A stretch of DNA of 7,637 nucleotides from an uncultured Eubacteriales bacterium (GTDB lineage: Bacteria > Bacillota_A > Clostridia > Oscillospirales > Acutalibacteraceae). The translations under genes and the position numbers were made by a program. The DNA lies in the NCBI GenBank assembly GCA_934454005.1, contig CAKSGI010000081.1, positions 1 to 7,637 of the forward strand, in the 5' to 3' direction. This document shows, piece by piece, positions 6,459 through 7,637 of the stretch; within the stretch, counting starts at the first letter, position 1; each line of letters opens with the position of its first letter. Below the pieces are notes generated by a model that saw only the letters and a list, made by a program, of their open reading frames with translations, did no database searches and was not told where the DNA came from.

Positions 6459-7241
6459 CTATAAAGTTACCTTTCTACTTTTATATGTTAATTTACGTTT
6501 TAAAAAATTAACTATTTTTTTAGGCCAATGCTGGTTTTCTAAATTTACAATTGGTAATTCGACATATTGAATATGATTGCTTTCAATCCATACATCCAGT
6601 AATCTTTCCGCTAAAAAACCAAATACTCTTTTGTTATAATCATCATAAGATTCAATATTAATCCTATTTTCAGCTTTAAATAGTATTGTAAACAACCAGT
6701 CACAGTAATCATTTAATATCTCTTTTTTCATAACAAGCATATTAAACCTATGTCCACTTGTTGAATTCATCACCATGTTAAAAGCATTTAAATATTCTGG
6801 ATAGTCATTAGAAATAATATCTTTAACAAAATCAATATCTTTTTTATGATGAGCATGAATATATTGAGAATATGTTGTTTCGATATAGTAATCTCTTTTT
6901 TTCGGTAATATAACATCTGCTTCAGTTAGTGCTTTTTCAATTACTGCTCTATTTGCTATTAATTTATATTTATTCGTTGTAATTATTTTTCTTGCAAAAT
7001 ATCGACGATAATGACATAAACCTATATATTCATCATCTAGATTTTTCCAAGCCCAAAATAAAGCAGTCAATTCACAATAACTATTATTTTTACTGGAGAT
7101 ATTTTCTCCTGTATTATCACTTAATGCATTCTTTAAATTAGGAATTTGTTTTCCACCAACCTGAATTGGATAATAGATATCATCAGCAGGCAACTTATAA
7201 GATTTATGCAAAGCTACAAGTATTTTTATATTTTTCATCAT
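6459..7241 (-). CDS. DUF4422 domain protein, putative capsule/cell-wall glycosyltransferase
   Basis: A 260-residue soluble protein that is essentially one DUF4422 domain, a family found in capsule and O-antigen clusters and regarded as glycosyltransferase-like. Diagnostic segments are the N-terminal KILVALHK, the block around residues 55-67 (YCELTALFWAWKN) and the following GLCHYRRYF (residues 74-82). Further conserved-looking parts are HHKKD near 131 and GHRFNMLVMKK near 163-173. No transmembrane segment or signal peptide is evident, so it probably acts on the lipid-linked glycan at the cytoplasmic face. The end is basic (KRKLTYKSRK). The start overlaps the upstream stop as ATGATGA. A clear site AAAGGAG (7246-7252) lies 4 bases from the first ATG and 7 from the second (7238), so Met2 may be the real start. 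I recall some family members being described as galactofuranosyltransferases, but donor and acceptor here are unknown. Confidence 0.88.
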   Translation of the reverse strand: MMKNIKILVALHKSYKLPADDIYYPIQVGGKQIPNLKNALSDNTGENISSKNNSYCELTALFWAWKNLDDEYIGLCHYRRYFARKIITTNKYKLIANRAVIEKALTEADVILPKKRDYYIETTYSQYIHAHHKKDIDFVKDIISNDYPEYLNAFNMVMNSTSGHRFNMLVMKKEILNDYCDWLFTILFKAENRINIESYDDYNKRVFGFLAERLLDVWIESNHIQYVELPIVNLENQHWPKKIVNFLKRKLTYKSRKVTL

Positions 7242-7637
7242 TCGGCTCCTTTTCTAGTTAAAAGGCATCCAAATGTTTTTAAAATACATTTAAAGTCAAG
7301 CCACAATGATGTATTTTTAACATAATAATATTCTAATTCTAAGCGATCATTATAGTTAATTAAACTTCTTCCATTAGCAGCCCACCATGAAGTTAAACCT
7401 GGTTTTACTTTTTCGTAAAGTTTAATTCCACTATGACTTTCTAATTCATTTGGTACAAGCGGTCTAGGTCCAACTAATGACATATCCCCTTTAAAAATAT
7501 TAATAAATTGTGGAAATTCATCTAATGATGTTTTTCTTAAGAATTTACCTACTTTTGTAATTCGAGGATCATTTTCGAGTTTTTGGTATTGTTCCCACTC
7601 TTTTCTATATTTTTCTTCCTTTAATAATTCTTTTAAC
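7238..7637 (-). CDS. Polyprenyl-phosphate sugar-1-phosphate transferase (Bac_transf family), C-terminal part
   Basis: This is the C-terminal 132 residues of an initiating sugar transferase (WbaP/WcaJ/PssY-like). Such enzymes move a sugar-1-phosphate from a nucleotide sugar to undecaprenyl phosphate at the inner face of the membrane. The gene is cut by the right window edge: the frame is open to base 7636, so the Met at 7483 is internal and not the start. Upstream of that Met the frame encodes the family block with residues RKTSLDEFPQ, followed by GDMSLVGPRP and then KPGLTSWWAANGRS. After these come a YYYVKN-SLWLD segment and a short C-terminal tail. Most members read close to KPGITGLWQVSGR here, so the WWAANGRS version is a subgroup variant. 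The catalytic Asp-Glu pair and N-terminal membrane segments would partly lie outside the window. The sugar cannot be told from the sequence. The stop overlaps the next start by four bases (ATGA), which suggests translational coupling. Confidence 0.93.
   Translation of the reverse strand, partial: LKELLKEEKYRKEWEQYQKLENDPRITKVGKFLRKTSLDEFPQFINIFKGDMSLVGPRPLVPNELESHSGIKLYEKVKPGLTSWWAANGRSLINYNDRLELEYYYVKNTSLWLDFKCILKTFGCLLTRKGAE
7246..7252 (-). promoter_or_regulatory. Shine-Dalgarno site of the DUF4422 gene
   Basis: AAAGGAG on the minus strand lies inside the 3' end of the sugar transferase gene. It is 4 bases from the ATG at 7241 and 7 from the second in-frame ATG at 7238. The spacing favours the second ATG slightly; either start overlaps the upstream TGA stop. 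Confidence 0.65.

Noticed and set aside
7481..7483. Met at 7483 as start of the sugar transferase
   Set aside because: The frame is open upstream to the window edge and encodes the conserved RKTSLDEFPQ block, so this Met is internal.

Overview
The window is AT-rich and carries nine genes, all read on the minus strand (right to left) in one tightly packed block. Gaps between genes are 0 to 43 bases and several stop and start codons overlap. No internal terminator or convincing internal promoter is visible, and no stretch over 300 bases lacks a gene, so the block looks like part of one polysaccharide operon whose start lies beyond the right edge. The low GC, the purine-rich Shine-Dalgarno sites, the standard genetic code (TGA, TAA and TAG all used as stops) and the protein types suggest a low-GC member of the Bacillota (Clostridia or Erysipelotrichia-like). 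The sequence alone does not fix the genus.

In transcription order, the right side (7637-5537) holds the C-terminal part of a polyprenyl-phosphate sugar-1-phosphate transferase that starts the glycan, a DUF4422 family putative glycosyltransferase, and a GT2 enzyme with a DDD motif resembling galactofuranosyl- and rhamnosyltransferases. The middle (5537-4001) encodes a two-component ABC-2 polysaccharide exporter: a Wzm/TagG-like permease and a Wzt/TagH-like ATPase without a C-terminal glycan-binding domain. Next (3972-1466) are two more GT2 glycosyltransferases, one with an unusual N-terminal extension of about 150 residues. The left side (1422-1) holds a secreted protein with a small His/Cys metal-site-like module and three S-layer-homology-like repeats, then a polysaccharide pyruvyl transferase family gene.

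The reading offered here is that the first seven genes build and export a lipid-linked cell-wall glycan. The last two may be a modification-plus-ligand pair: a ketal-pyruvate transferase to decorate the glycan and an SLH-type protein that could bind the decorated glycan non-covalently at the cell surface. That pairing is known for CsaB and SLH proteins in other Gram-positive bacteria; applying it here is inference.

The pyruvyl transferase frame stops after 167 codons, but another frame stays open across the stop to the window edge and reads like the family's continuation. This points to a one-base frameshift, either a real mutation or a sequence error. Two start codons are better placed than the longest open frames suggest: the SLH gene at 1422 and the ATPase at 4741.
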